Positions 21,370 to 32,720 of a stretch of DNA of 64,000 nucleotides are shown piece after piece. The stretch spans positions 174,736,178 through 174,800,177 of the forward strand of contig NC_064622.1 of the NCBI RefSeq assembly GCF_023898315.1, in the 5' to 3' direction. This DNA is from Schistocerca nitens (taxonomy: Eukaryota; Arthropoda; Insecta; Orthoptera; Acrididae). The translations under genes and the position numbers were made by a program. Each line of letters starts with the position of its first letter. Within the stretch, counting starts at the first letter, position 1. The notes beneath the pieces are model-generated. The model searched no databases and was not told where the DNA came from. It saw only the letters and a program-made list of their open reading frames with translations.

Positions 21370-22412
21370 AAAAAATGACACATTCACAGAATTTCTCGGC
21401 CTGGAAAAAGCGTTCGACGATGTAAAATTGGTGCGAGATGTTAGAATTTCTGAGAAAATAGGGGTAATGTAGAGGGAAAGAAGGTTAATACACAATATTT
21501 ACAAGAACCAACAGGGGACTGTCAGACCGGAAGATCAAGAACGAAGTGCCCGGATTAAGAAGGGGTAACAAAGAGACGCAGTTTTTAGCCGCTATTGCTC
21601 AGTCTACACATCGAAGAAGCAAGGGCGGAAATAAAGGAAAGGTCAAAGAGTGGGATTAAAATTCAGAGTGAGAGGATATCAGTGGTAAGATTCACATGTG
21701 ACATTGTTATGATCAGTGTAGCTGAAGCAGAATTACAAGGTCAGTGGAACGGAATGTACAGTCTAATGCGGACAGAGTATATTAAGAGTAAATCGAAGAA
21801 AGACGAAAGGAATGGGAAGCAGCAGAAATGAGAATAGCGAGAACCTTAACATCAAAATTGGATATCACAAAGTAGAGGAAGTTAAGCAATTATTCCAGCT
21901 TGGAAGCAAAACAACCCATGACAGACGAAGCAAGGACGACATAGTAAGCAGACCTGCACAGTCAAAGAGGATACTCCAGGCCAAAAGAAGTCAGCTAGTA
22001 CGAAACATAAGTCTTCATTTAAGGAAGAAATTTGAGTGAATATACGTTAGGAGCGCAGCATTGTATAGTAGGACTATAGGAAAACGAGAACAGAAGAGAA
22101 TCGACGTGACTGGAATATGATACTATAGAAGATTGTTGAAATTTAAGAAGTCTGATAAGGTTCTCCTCACAATCGGCGAAGAAACGAACGTGTGGAAAAC
22201 ACTTACAAGAAGAAGGAACAGGATTATAGGATACGTGTTAAGACATGAGGGGATACCCTTCATGGTACTAGTGGGAGCAATAACCACAAAAACTATAACA
22301 GAAGACAGAGACTGGAATGCATCCAGCAAGTAATCTAGGACGTAGGGTGCAAGTGCTACAGGAAAAGAATTCATTGAGGGTTGGTCAAACCAGTCAGATG
22401 AGTGACTACCCT
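21370..22412 (+). pseudogene. LINE-2 family fragment, decayed
   Basis: Plus frames in order: FLGLEKAFDDV (motif A, about 21395-21425), KIQSERISVVRFTCDIVMIS at motif C (21655-21720, where the usual ADD is altered to TCD), QLFQLGSKTTHDRRSKDDI (about 21885-21945), KTLTRRRNRIIGYVLRHEGIPFMVL (22195-22270) and a tail of AAATA repeats near 22415-22430. It matches the C-terminal part of the LINE-2 copy at 6940-9765. Dead copy with stops and frameshifts. Confidence 0.7.
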
Positions 22413-22544
22413 CAATAAATAAATAAAAGAAAAAGAAAATCATAGGTATTCATTAGTCCCTGTCTCTTACATGACATTCTGCCTTGCTTCGGCAGCCAAG
22501 AGGTCTAAAATATTTAACGAAGTATGTTTTTGAGTAAACAGACG

Positions 22545-22690
22545 AGCTTTTTTGCGCTTAATGAACGAATTTGTGACGAAACGCGGCGCTCGTCTTCGGA
22601 TAGTTTCTGTTTCGTCTATCAGTCCTATCTGAGACAGGCCCCAAGCTGACTAGAAACATTCAAGCAACACTGTAATGAAGGTCTTCTAAG
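22545..22690 (-). mobile_element. LINE-3 fragment
   Basis: Contains GTGACGAAACGCGGCGCTCGTCTTCGGA-like text and TCTATCAGTCCTA. The same block occurs in minus-oriented LINE-3 copies at 31050 and 38770. Very short and truncated. Confidence 0.6.
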
Positions 22691-22711
22691 CTATTCTATA
22701 ATATTTGTCAG

Positions 22712-23528
22712 TTTTTGTGGTCTTCAGTCCGAAGACTGGTTTGATGCAGCTCTCCATCCTACTCTGTCTTGTCCTGAGCTTCTTCATCTCCGAATAAATA
22801 TTACAACCTAAATATTTCTGAATCTGCTTGTTGTATTCATCTGTTGGTTTCCCTCTACGATTTTTACCCTCTGAACTTTCCTCCAGTTCTACATTGGTCA
22901 TCCCTTGACATCTCAGAATGTATCCTGTCAACCGATCCCTTCTTTTGGTCAAGTTGTACCACAAATTCCCTGTCTCCCCAATTCTATTCAGTTCCTCCTC
23001 ATTAGTTGCGTGTTGGACCCACCTAATTTTCAGCATTCTTCTGAAGCACCAAAATTGGAAAGCTTCTATTCTCTTTTTATTCAAACTGTTTGTCGTCCGT
23101 GGTTCACTTGCATAAATGGCTACACTCCACAGAAATACCTTCAGAGAAGACCTCCTGAAACTTAAATTTATGTTCGAGGTTAAAAAATTACCCTTCTTCA
23201 GAAATGCTTTTCTTTCCATTGCCAGTCTACATTTTTATCCTCTCTACTTCGGCCATTAGAAATTTTGTTGTCCAGACGGCAAAATACATCTACTAATTCA
23301 AGTATCTCGTTTCCTAATCTAATTCCCTTAGCATTACTTTATTTAAATCGGCTGCATTCTATCATCCTCGTTATGATTTTGTTAATTTTCATGTTATATC
23401 CTCCTTTCGAGACACTGTCCATTCCGTTCAATTGCTCTTCCAAGTCCTTTGCTGTCTCTGACAGAATTACAATGCCAGCGGCAAACCTCAAAGTCTTTAT
23501 TTCTTGTCTGTGAACTTTAATTCCAGCG
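22712..23528 (-). pseudogene. LINE-1 family 3' fragment
   Basis: The minus strand encodes TLRF(A)AGIVILSETAKDLEEQLNGM at 23500-23420, where catalytic ADD is degraded. Then follow KAFLKKGNFLTSNINLS, RRMLKIRWVQH, LTKRRDRLTGYILRC and GKPTDEYNKQIQ down to about 22740. This matches the LINE-1 copy at 4827-6316 but is more diverged. The right end joins the SINE-A composite at about 23528. Confidence 0.8.
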
Positions 23529-23529
23529 C

Positions 23530-23986
23530 TGATTTGATACTTTCTATCTGATTAAACTGTCGGTTTCGAATCCGAAAACTCTGCCTTTTGTGGGGAAATG
23601 CCCAACCGAAAGAGATACCCCGGCACAACACACGGCTTGGTATCACTGCTCTGCTGCCCTCGGTACAAGAAATGAAAAGCTTCAGGGTTCGAGTTCCGGC
23701 CCTGCACACAGTTTTAATCTGCCCACTCCGCTGTCGAGTGGAAATTCATTCCTCAAGCAACCCCCCGCAAGCTGTGGCTTACGCAATTCTCAGCAATATG
23801 CTTCCTTCCGGGCGTACCAGTCCCGCAAGATATGCTGGAGACCTTCTTTGAATTTTTGAACGTAAGAGAGAAGTACTGTTGGAAGCACAGTGTGAGGGCG
23901 GGTCCTAGGTCGTGTTTAGGTTGTTCACTCGGTAAGAGCATTACCCACGAAAAGAAGGATTCCAGGTTCCATTTCTGGCCTGACCC
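23530..23986. repeat. Inverted-pair SINE-A composite, copy 1
   Basis: A degenerate minus-oriented tRNA-like unit (23545-23640) and a degenerate plus-oriented unit (about 23890-23986, GGTTGTTCACTCGGTAAGAGCATT...) are linked by about 250 bp. The linker includes TCCCGCAAGATATGCTGGAGACC-like sequence. It matches 24614-25125 along its length. Its right end is cut where the truncated Tc1 copy begins. Confidence 0.65.
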
Positions 23987-24611
23987 AGCGTCAAGGGTAA
24001 CCGCAGCCATGGTCTCCGAGCTGATAGTCCATGCTGCTGCAAACGTCGTCCAACTGTTCGCGCAGATGGTTGTTGTCTTGCAAACGTCCACATCTGTTGA
24101 CTCAGGAATCGAGACGTGGCTGCACGATCCGTTACAGTCATGCGGATAAGATGCCTGTCATCTCGACTGCTAGTGATACGAGGCCGTTGGGATCCAACAT
24201 GTCGTTCCGTATTACCCTCCTGAACCCACCGATTCCATATTCTGCTAACAGTCATTGGATCTCGACCAACGCGAGCAGCAATGTCGCGATACGATAAATC
24301 ACAATCGCGATAGGCTACAATCCGACCTTTATCAGAGTCGGAAACGTGATGGTACGCTTTTCTCCTCTTTACACGAGACATCACGACAACGTTTCACCAG
24401 ACAACGGCAGTCAACTGCTGTTTGTGTATGAGAAATCGCTTGGAAACTTTCCTCATGTCAGCACGTTGTAGGTGTCGCTACCAGCGGCAACCTCGTGTGA
24501 ATGCTCTGAAAAGCTAATCATTTGCATATCACAGCATCTTCTTCCTGTTGGTTAAATTTAGCGTCTTTAGCACGTCATCTTCGTGGTGAATAATTTTAAT
24601 GGCCAGTGGTG
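23987..24611 (-). pseudogene. Truncated Tc1-like copy, N-terminal transposase part
   Basis: The minus frame from 24384 reads a Tc1 transposase N-terminus (KRRKAYHHVSDSDKGRIVAYRD, then VSRIWNRWVQEGNTERHVGSQRP). It continues to the LRLPLTL region, where it ends abruptly at about 23987. One terminal repeat is present, ending at 24611 before TA. The catalytic domain and the left terminus are missing. It is the same family as 18074-19438 and retains N-terminal sequence that copy has lost. Confidence 0.85.
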
Positions 24612-24613
24612 TA

Positions 24614-25125
24614 TTTCAATCTGTAGTGGAGTGTGCGCTGATATGAAACTTCCTAGCAGATTAAACTGTCCGTTTCGAACCCGAAACTTGTGCCTTTTGC
24701 GGGGAAATGTCTTACCGACTGAGATACCCGGGCACGACACACGACTTGGTATCACTGCTCTGCTGCCTTTGGTACCGGAAATGAAAAGATTCCGAGTTCG
24801 AGTTCTGCTCCTGCACACAGTTTTAATCTGCCCACTCCGCTGCAGAGTGGAAATTCACTCTGCAAGCAACCCCCCGCCAGCTATTGCTTATGCATTTCGC
24901 AGCAATATACTTCCTTCCAGGAGCACCAGTCCCGCAAGATATGCTGGAGACCAACTTTGAATTTTGGGACGTAAGAGAGGGGTACTGTTGGAAGCAGAGC
25001 TTTGAGGGCGGGTCCTGAGTTGTGTTTAGGTTGTTCACTCTGTAAGAGCATTGCCCACGAAAAGCAAGTTTCCAGGTTCCATTTCTGGCCTGACACAGAG
25101 TTTTAATCTTCCTGTAAGTTTAAAA
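24614..25125. repeat. Inverted-pair SINE-A composite, copy 2
   Basis: Starts TTTCAATCTGTAGTGGAGTG and runs through ATGAAACTTCCTAGCAGATT and a minus tRNA-like unit (24640-24745). A linker with CAGTCCCGCAAGATATGCTGGAGACC follows. A plus tRNA-like unit at 24990-25100 ends in CAGAGTTTTAATCTTCCTGTAAG. The two halves are inverted relatives of the SINE-A unit at 2472-2592. Confidence 0.65.
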
Positions 25126-26296
25126 TACTCTACAATAGCTTGTCACAAATCTTCGATGCATAAATAGTCGAAGTACGATAACGTACTCGATAAAACTTAC
25201 ACGATTTACACACAGTTGGCACACATGGCGTCCCTTTATTAGGTTAACCAGACAATATGGAGACAGTAAGGGCATCCGACTACAAAGTTAAAACGGAGTA
25301 AATTTGCCACGTCGTGAAAAGCAGCGGAGCCCGTAGCAATAATATATCCCGATTAAAATACATGAATGTCAAAGTACAATATGACACGAGCAAGACAAGG
25401 GTTGCTAATAGGCCCAGGCTATTGATGTGCTGAGCACTGAACTGCCCAGTGAGTGATGTGAAGGCTGGCTTAGGTGCACAACTGCAAAGGCTGTGGCCGA
25501 CGTACCCTCAAGCAGAGATGTGTAGAGACTCACGACTGGCGCGCAGGAAAAACACTCTCTTCCGTTGTGGCTCTCCACCAACTTGCCGAGTGTACAACAT
25601 ACCTCAGCCAAACTGCCCATACCGTCCTCTACGGTGGACATCCACCGAAGCCCACGAAAATCTCTCCTCACTTCCAGCCTCAATATCAAATCATAATGGA
25701 GTCATCAAAAATTGTCACCTCTAATGTCCCAGGTACCTGCACAAATTGCTGCAACGGCATACTTATAACACCTTGTCAGAACTCATGTCTAGACGTGGCA
25801 TAGCGGTACTCCTCCGATGAGAAAGCTAGCCGCCAAAATCCATGCTCTCATCCGCTAAACTTGGCCGCAGAGAAACCACGTGCATTCCATACCTGCGGTT
25901 GACAATGCTCTCCTTCCCAGGGCCAATCATAAAGCTCTGTCGGTCGCACACCTGAGGTGGACAATACGCCTTTGGAATACAGGCCACTGGCCATTGTCCT
26001 GATGAAGATCAAGTCTCTCTCGTGGGCCGACTTTATGGGGAGACGTCATCGCCTGCTCTCGCAAGCAAGGTGGTCACACATTTGTAGACACCCAGATGCT
26101 CTCCTGGAAGAACTTACGGCTGTTTCTTTCACTTCTGCGGCCATGGTCACGTCTTGCTGCCGTCCTTACCGACACGAAAAAAATCTAGTGCCACACGAAT
26201 TCTTTCATTTCCTGTCATACCTATAATTACTCGTCCTGATGGCTCACTACATAGCTGAGATGGTTGCAATCCCTCTGCAGCGACTACGTAATTATC
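25126..26296. other. Unassigned sequence
   Basis: No gene recognised. Frames such as 25405-25689 minus are short and have no identifiable domain. Confidence 0.4.
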
Positions 26297-26340
26297 AAAG
26301 GGTGAAAGGTAGCGACACTTTTGGCTACCTTTCACCCTTT
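26297..26340. repeat. Perfect 17-bp hairpin
   Basis: AAAGGGTGAAAGGTAGC at 26297-26313 is exactly complementary to 26324-26340, with a 10-nt loop (GACACTTTTG). It is not followed by a T run and has no coding context. It adjoins SINE-F. Confidence 0.9.
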
Positions 26341-26344
26341 CCGA

Positions 26345-26440
26345 AAAAATACTGCCAGTGAAAATTTCATCCACCATTAGGATTCGAACCAGCATACCTC
26401 CGAGTCGTGTGCCACCGCACGGGCGTGCTTCAATTCGTCC
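26345..26440 (-). mobile_element. SINE-F, tRNA-like SINE fragment
   Basis: The minus strand has a B box-like GGTTCGAATCCTAATGG followed by TGGATGAAATTTTCACTGGCAG, a tail style shared by many tRNA-SINEs. The A box side (CACGACTCGGAGG) is degenerate. No duplication found. Confidence 0.45.
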
Positions 26441-27487
26441 TCACACGAGACGAGTTATCTGACTTTGACGTGGAACTGTATGAGTTTTGCGACATCACTT
26501 CCCGTTATTTCACGTTGAGGAGCTATTGCGTCGAGTGAAACGCAAAGTAAGTTCTGCCCTTTTTTGGCAAAGTGCTACGAAAGGCCGAACCAGTAAGAAA
26601 CAGGAACCCTCTCTTGTGGAGGCGCCATACGGCATTAGTCGTTTTTAGCTGAAGCCCATATTTGTTGTGTTTTATACTGTAACTTACATCCTATGAATAC
26701 ATGCTGTTTTTAATCACCAGCACGTTGAGGGTCTCTCAAACGCGTCGTTATTGGAACCATTTGTTCTGATAAAATGACGGGAAACGTCATGTTGGTGGTT
26801 CACGAATTTTCGTATTTACTTATTTTCGTGTTATAATTCGCATGTTACAAACGTGTACTGTTTTGAGGCAACGGCACATTGAATTTCATCAAAAACTCTT
26901 CATTCTTGGTGAGATTCATTATCAGTAAATGTCGGTTAATAACATATCGTTGATTGAACCTATGAGAAGATAGTAACTTAAAATACAATGTTATTAGATG
27001 AAGAAGTCAATTCTAGTGTGGTTAGTATACTTTCTGCGTTCAGAAACAACGTGTAGCGGATTCGTGTCTTGCCGTATCCAAATTTTTTTCACCTTTATGT
27101 TTTCTAGAATGTTGTGAGACCTTCGTAATTAATTAATAGAAATATTTTCTATAATATCCGATTTAGAATTTGATATAAGACAGCACTCTCTCAGGAGCGA
27201 GTTTTTCCGAGTTTGTAAAATCTTATAAGTTGATATACATAATCTTTGTAGATGGAACGTTTCTTTTTGTCTCATAACATGTCGTGGATATACTACAGAC
27301 AGAACATCATGACTAGCATATGTACGACAGAGAATGTGAGTTTTAACCCTCTATTGCATCATATCCTTTTGTTTTAGGAAACTAATTTCACTGAAAAATT
27401 CTTTGGAGGTAGAGTCTAACACACAGAATACTATGAAACACGTTGAACATAAAAATTTCGATTTAATTTTGATTTGCTCACGGCAAC
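26441..27487. other. Unassigned AT-rich sequence
   Basis: No gene or repeat recognised. Confidence 0.4.
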
Positions 27488-27690
27488 ATATGTTTGGTTG
27501 GTTGATTTGGAGGAGGAAAGGGAACAGCAATGTCATCGGTCCCATCAATTTAGGGAAGGATGGGAAAGGAAGCCGGTCGTGCCCTTTCAAAGGAACCGTT
27601 CATGGCCGAACGCGGACTTGAACTGCCGTCCTCCCCAATGGGAGTCCAGTGTGTTAACCACTGTGCCACCTCGCTCGGTAACAACAAATG
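27488..27690 (-). mobile_element. SINE-D, tRNA-derived SINE
   Basis: The minus strand reads GAGCGAGGTGGCACAGTGGTTAA (A box) and CAGTTCAAGTCCGCG (B box), then CCTTTGAAAGGGCACGACCGG and a 3' part ending AACCAACC. It is related to the copies at 35969 and 39973. The internal middle segment (ATTTAGGGAAATCAC) found in those copies is missing here. Confidence 0.8.
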
Positions 27691-28929
27691 GAAAATAGTG
27701 ATTAATTACCTATCGTTTGGTTACAGAGACATACGGAAGTAATCTCTGCTATAGATGTTATCTAAGTGGCAGAAATAATTCACTCTTTCAGCTGCTTTCG
27801 CGTATGTTTACGTACACTTGTTCTTCAGCAAATGTGACCTATTTTGAATTGCCCCTGTCAAAATAATGACGCTAAATGCCGTCTAAATCGATGCAGCCCG
27901 ACTGTTTGCTGCCAGACAGCATCATGTCTATACCAGTGGTTTTGTTAACATTTTACGTAAATTTATCGTTTTTTTGGCAAATGGCAACACAATGCAATGG
28001 AAGGTTAACAGAGCTACCGTACGAATTTCACTCACCTCAGTTTCTTAAGCAAACTGTGTGCTTTGAGAACCAGATAGAGCCGACAGCTGCCGCTGGAGAG
28101 CGCTACAGTCACCAATACGGTCAACTACAGTCGAGACGCCAAAAGACTATCACTGACAGCTCGTAGCACTGCTGCCAGCTTTCGACTGCAAAGCACTACC
28201 GGCTGTGGGCAACAACAGTAGCCGTCTATAGAGCTGTGACAACACTGAGGCGTAGCCACAGAGACGTTCACAAAATCGCGTTGTATTACTGGTCGAGGTT
28301 GGCTCGCAAAACTGTCGCGCCCGCCACACTGCAACTGTCGGGAATGCCGACTCAATTGTAGCACGTCCCGTGAGACACAGGGGCTACGTCTACGACCATG
28401 TCAAAGTTAGCTGCCTCGTCCCATTTGTGGACAGTTCCAGCAGCCTCGGCTACGGAGGACGTTCAGTCTTGCCGTAATGCAGGTGGACTTAAAAATAGTA
28501 CTTCCTAATTAAACCATTTGTCAATAAAGCGTTATTCACTAAAATCAGGTTTAAGATGGTAACATCAATATTCTCCTTGATAACACGCACTTCTTATTAG
28601 AGATGGGGCCCCTCCACGCCCGCACCAACGTGGTGACCAAACCAAAAGTTCTACTGTCACCTCCGTAAACATGTTAGTTATCTAGTAAGTGGATCTCAGG
28701 ATGCTGGGCTGTGATGTTGTCCGTGCGTCTGGGTAAGGCTACGCATTAACACGGTCCATCAGGTGATAGATAGTGGACGAAACGCGAGTGAGGGTAGCGA
28801 TTTGAAGAGCAGAGGGAAAAAAGTGCCATGGCTCGTGCCGTGGGAAAAAAACCTCTGCGACAGTGGGATGGGTAGTAAGAGCAGTAGTGGCTTTGTAGCT
28901 GCGATAGCTCATGCAAGGTTGGATTTGTT
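27691..28929. other. Unassigned sequence
   Basis: No gene recognised. The right end may contain the 3' untranslated part of the Jockey-like LINE beginning near 28930. Confidence 0.35.
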
Positions 28930-29986
28930 AGTATAGGTATCATGCATCATTACCGTGACAAGCGATGGCGATGTGTCCCAGTTGCTGCAGCTGCTACATT
29001 CCTGGAACAATCAAGATCGTTATACAGTAGTGGGAGATCGGCCATAGATCATCTCACTGTGTGGGGGATGTGTGGAGCTTGTTTGCATGCAGTGTACGGT
29101 ACGGCTTCCCTGTGTGATGCCAGTTATTCGGCAGTGTATTTCAGCTGTATATCCAGTAAATGCGTCTGATTAACAGGGGCTCGCCTGTGCCGTTATGTTT
29201 GCGTATGCTTGGCCATAGATGTTATGTCCTTGCAAGTATGTCTTTTGGTCTTTTATGTTTCCATCTATGGTTGTGGTCGTAGTTCCCCAGATTCAGAATA
29301 AACGGGTTCTGCGAATGTCTGGAGTTTCTGTACAGTCTTGTGGTGAGTTTGTGGATTACCTCCGTGAGAGTCTGAAGTCGGTATTCCCGGTGAAGGTCCG
29401 CGATGCGTGTGTATCGTGGAGCATTGCTTATGATTTTGAGTACTTTGTTTTGTATGAGCTGCAGACGGCGCAGGCGTGTAGGCGCAGCGTATCCCCAGAC
29501 GGGAGCTGCGTACGTCATCAGGGGTCGGATAAGTGTCATGTACATGGATCTCGACACCCTTCTGTTCAGTGTGCTACGCCTGTTGAGCATAGGATACAGC
29601 TGTTTGAGCCTCGCGCTAGCTCGGTTGGTCATGTGTTGTATGTGGTCCCCCCAGAGTAATTTCCGGTCCAGCCAGACACCGAGGTATTTGACTGTCTCGC
29701 GGAAACGTATTGGACGTGCATGTAGAGTTATTGGTCTGCAGTAGCGGTGTTTGCGCAGTTGCTTCGGTCTTCTAGTGAGCAGAACGGCTTCGCACTTGTC
29801 GACGTTTACTCTAACACACCATTTCTCCAACCAAGGCTCGGCCACTCTGAGTGCAGTCTGTAGGCGTGACGTAATGTTTGATGGCTTCCAATCTTGCGCA
29901 AGGATGGCGGTGTCATCCGCGTAGATTGCCATCATTGTGTTGTGTGTGGTTGGGAGATCGTTTATGTAGAGGATATTGAATGCGTT
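28930..29986 (-). mobile_element. LINE-4 (Jockey-like), 5'-truncated
   Basis: The coding part runs from about 29986 down to 29222, with a non-coding 3' region to roughly 28930. The 5' end is cut inside the RT domain and directly abuts the 5' end of an oppositely oriented LINE-3 copy at about 29987-29990. Confidence 0.75.
29222..29986 (-). pseudogene. Jockey-like RT C-terminal half, uninterrupted
   Basis: A clean frame of about 255 codons begins inside the RT at FNILYINDLP and runs through the catalytic IYADDTAIL (about 29935-29910). It continues with a thumb region (VNVDKCEAVLLTRR, VKYLGVWLDRKLLWGDH), RPLMTYAAPVWGYAAP and QNKVLKIISNAPRYTRIADLH, and ends DILART. This is the conserved tail of Jockey polyproteins. 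The frame extends upstream to 30070, but the first 28 codons come from the neighbouring LINE-3 read antisense and are not part of this gene. No internal stop, so the copy is younger than its neighbours but 5'-truncated. Confidence 0.85.
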
Positions 29987-30206
29987 CCCAGATATGTGAG
30001 TCGGTCGCAGACTTCTTAAATAATAGAACCTAATATGTTGTCCTCGGCGACGAGTGTTCATCAGAGACAAGGATATCGTAAGGAGTGCCCCAAGGAAGTG
30101 TGATAGGGCCGCTACTATTTTATATAAGTATAAATAATATAGCGGACAGGGTGAGCAGTAATCTGCGGTAGTTTCCGGGTGCTGTGGTGTACACGAAGTT
30201 GTCGAA

Positions 30207-30377
30207 AATGTTCAAATGTGTGTGAATTCCTAAGGAACCAAACTGCTTAAGTCATCGGTCCCCAGACTTACACACTACTTAAACTAACTTAGACAAACTT
30301 ACGATAAGGGGGAGGACTCGAACCTCCGGTGGGAGGGGCCGCGCAATTCGTGACATGGCGCCTCTAACCGTGCGGCC
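30207..30377 (-). mobile_element. SINE-E, tRNA-derived SINE inside LINE-3
   Basis: Imperfect target-site duplication GAAGTTGTCGAA (30195-30206) and GAAGATGTCGAA (30378-30389). The minus strand has a tRNA-like head (complement at about 30340-30375) and a B box GAGGTTCGAGTCCTCC, with a tail ending GAATTCACACACATTTGAACATT. Confidence 0.85.
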
Positions 30378-30698
30378 GAAGATGTCGAAGATGAGTGACT
30401 GCAGGATGTGATAAGGTGACAGAGGCAAAATTTCTAGTTGGTGTGATGAATGGAAGCTGACTCTTAAATGTAGAAAAGTGCAAGGTAAGCGGGTGAGTAA
30501 GGAAAACAAACTCTTAATAACATTCTGATGGAGCATTAGTAGGGTCTTGTTTAACACAGTCACGTCTTTTAAACATCTAGGCGCAACTTTACAAAACGAT
30601 ATGAAATCGAACGAGCATGTGAAGATTGCGGGACGGATGGGCAACTTCGATTTATCATCTGTAAAGGGGACCGCACATAGGGCGCTACGGCAACGTAT

Positions 30699-31757
30699 TC
30701 TACATCTACATCTACATTTATACTCCGCAAGCCACCCAACGGTGTGTGGCGGAGGGCACTTTACGTGACACTGTCATTACCTCCCTTTCCTGTTCCAGTC
30801 GCGTATGGTTCGCGGGAAGAACGACTGTCTGAAAGCCTCCGTGCGCGCTCTAATCTCCCTAATTTTACATTCGTGATCTCCTCGGGAGGTATAAGTAGGG
30901 GGAAGCAATATATTCGATACCTCACCCAGAAACGCACCCTCTCGAAACCTGGCGAGCAAGCTACACCGCGATGCAGAGCGCCTCTCTTGCAGAGTCTGCC
31001 ACTTGAGTTTATTAAACATCTCCGTAACGCTATCACGGTTACCAAATAACCCTGTGACGAAACGCGCCGCTCTTCTTTGGATCTTCTCTATCTCCTCCGT
31101 CAACCCGATCTGGTACGGATCCCACACTGATGAGCAATACTCAAGTATAGGTCGAACGAGTGTTTTGTAAGCCACCTCCTTTGTTGATGGACTACATTTT
31201 CTAAGCACTCTCCCAATGAATCTCAACCTGGTACCCGCCTTACCAACAATTAATTTTATATGATCATTCGACTTCAAATCGTTCCGCACGCATACTACTA
31301 GATATTTTACAGAAGTAACTGCTACCAGTGTTTGTTCCGCTATCATATAATCATACAATAAAGGATCCTTCTTTCTATGTATTCGCAATACATTACATTT
31401 GTCTATGTTAAGGGTCAGTTGCCACTCCCTGCACCAAGTGCCTATCCGCTGCAGATCTTCCTGCATTTCGCTGCAATTTTCTAATGCTGCAACTTCTCTG
31501 TATACTACAGCATCATCCGCTAAAAGCCGCATGGAACTTCCAACACTATCTACTAGGTCATTTATACATATTGTGTAAAGCAATGGTCCCATAACACTCC
31601 CCTGTGGCACGCCAGAGGTTACTTTAACGTCTACAGACGTCTCTCCATTGAAACAACATGCTGTGTTCTGTTTGCTAAAAACTCTTCAATCCAGCCACAC
31701 AGCTGGTCTGATATTCCGTAGGCTCTTACTTTGTTTATCAGGCAGCAGTGCGGAACT
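30699..31757 (-). mobile_element. LINE-3 copy nested in another LINE-3
   Basis: Minus orientation. The 3' end is the tail TACATCTACATCTACATTTA at about 30700-30720, followed by the 3' consensus TACTCCGCAAGCCACC. The 5' end breaks near 31757, where the outer plus-strand LINE resumes at LEYCSSV. Confidence 0.85.
30777..31757 (-). pseudogene. LINE-3 reverse transcriptase C-terminal half
   Basis: A frame open from 31610 to 30777 (277 codons) starts at MPQGSVMGPLLYTICINDLV (motif B) and has LLADDAVVYREV (motif C, with the catalytic DD pair). It continues with LNIDKCNVLRIHR, VKYLVVCVRNDLKSNDH, RPILEYCSSVWDPYQ and RRAARFVTGLFG, ending NRKGR. A preceding frame (31757-31631) adds LINKVRAYGISDQLCGWIEEFLANRTQHV. 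A break near 31620-31630 separates the two. It is 5'-truncated and otherwise well preserved. Confidence 0.85.
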
Positions 31758-32169
31758 GTATCTTGAGTATTGTTCGAGTGTTTAGGATTCGCGCCAGGTC
31801 GAATTAAACGAAGACATCGAAGCAATTAATAGGCGAGCCGCTAGACTTGTTACCGGTAGCATTGGTCAAGAAGCATCTATTGCGCAGATGGTTCGGGAAC
31901 TCAGATAGGAATCACTGGAGGGAAGGCGACGATTTTTTTTTTTTTTCAGGGTATTGAGAAATTTAGAAAACCTGCAACTGATTGCAGAACGTTCCTACTG
32001 CCCCCAACATAGATTTCACTTAAGATATGAAGATAAAATACTAGAAATTAGGGCTCATGCGAAGGCTGTAGACAGTCGTTTTTTCTTCGCTCTCTCTACG
32101 AGTGGAACAAGAAACGTACAGGGTATTCTCCATCGCACACCGGACGGTGGCTTGCGGATGCAGAGAACG

Positions 32170-32720
32170 GTGCCCTGTCGGTTACTCGGCGATGTGGGAG
32201 CTTCGTTCTCGTGCACTGACGCAGTCAGCGTCTGGAAGCCGGTGTGGAGGCGGTGGAGAGGCGGCGTTGTGTGCGCAGGAGCGCCCGGTGGGCGTTTCCC
32301 GGCCCGGTGGGCGTGTGGTCTCCCCGCCAGACCACGCCCCCGCGGCACTTGTTGCCCGCGGTCCTGCCCGTCTAGACCCAGCCCTGCGCCGCTCGGAATA
32401 TCCTCCTATTTCACTTTCTCTATTTGCACACTTACCATCCTCTTCCCCCTTTCCGCCGCGTCGTTTTACTTTCAAATGGAAACGCTTTCCCATAAATCGC
32501 GCGCGCCGTCGGATGTTCTCATCTGCCGCCGCCGTCCGCTGCGCAGTATTGGAGTGCAAATGTGGGTCGTATTTCACGAAGAAAAGCGAAACATTTCGTG
32601 CCGCAGGAAACGGAACCGTTTAGCCGGGCAGGTCTCTTTCTCGGGAGCGCCAGCCGAGTACGCAGCGTAAACTTGCACCCTAGCTCCGGACCCCTTACAT
32701 GGCCGGTCAGCAGCGAGGGA
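32170..32720. other. CpG/GC-rich patch
   Basis: GC-rich with repeated CCCGGTGGGCG strings (32283-32315), CCGCCGCCGTCCGC, and open frames on both strands that reflect composition. No recognised domain, splice signal or promoter element can be supported. Confidence 0.45.

Larger units (their letters stand above)
29990..32165 (+). mobile_element. LINE-3 copy (host of nested SINE and LINE)
   Basis: Plus-strand LINE-3 in three segments: 29990-30206, 30390-30695 and about 31758-32165. SINE-E (30207-30377) and a minus-strand LINE-3 (30699-31757) are inserted. The outer segments read GVPQGSVIGPLLF (about 30085-30125), ISSWCDEWKLTL, TSFKHLGATLQND, then after the nested LINE LEYCSSV and INRRAARLVTGS. 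It ends with the family 3' sequence GGTGGCTTGCGGATGCAGAG near 32145-32165. Confidence 0.8.

Noticed and set aside
32055..32670. Overlapping arginine/proline-rich coding frames
   Set aside because: CpG-rich DNA has few stops in every frame. No domain, start context or splice evidence favours any one frame.
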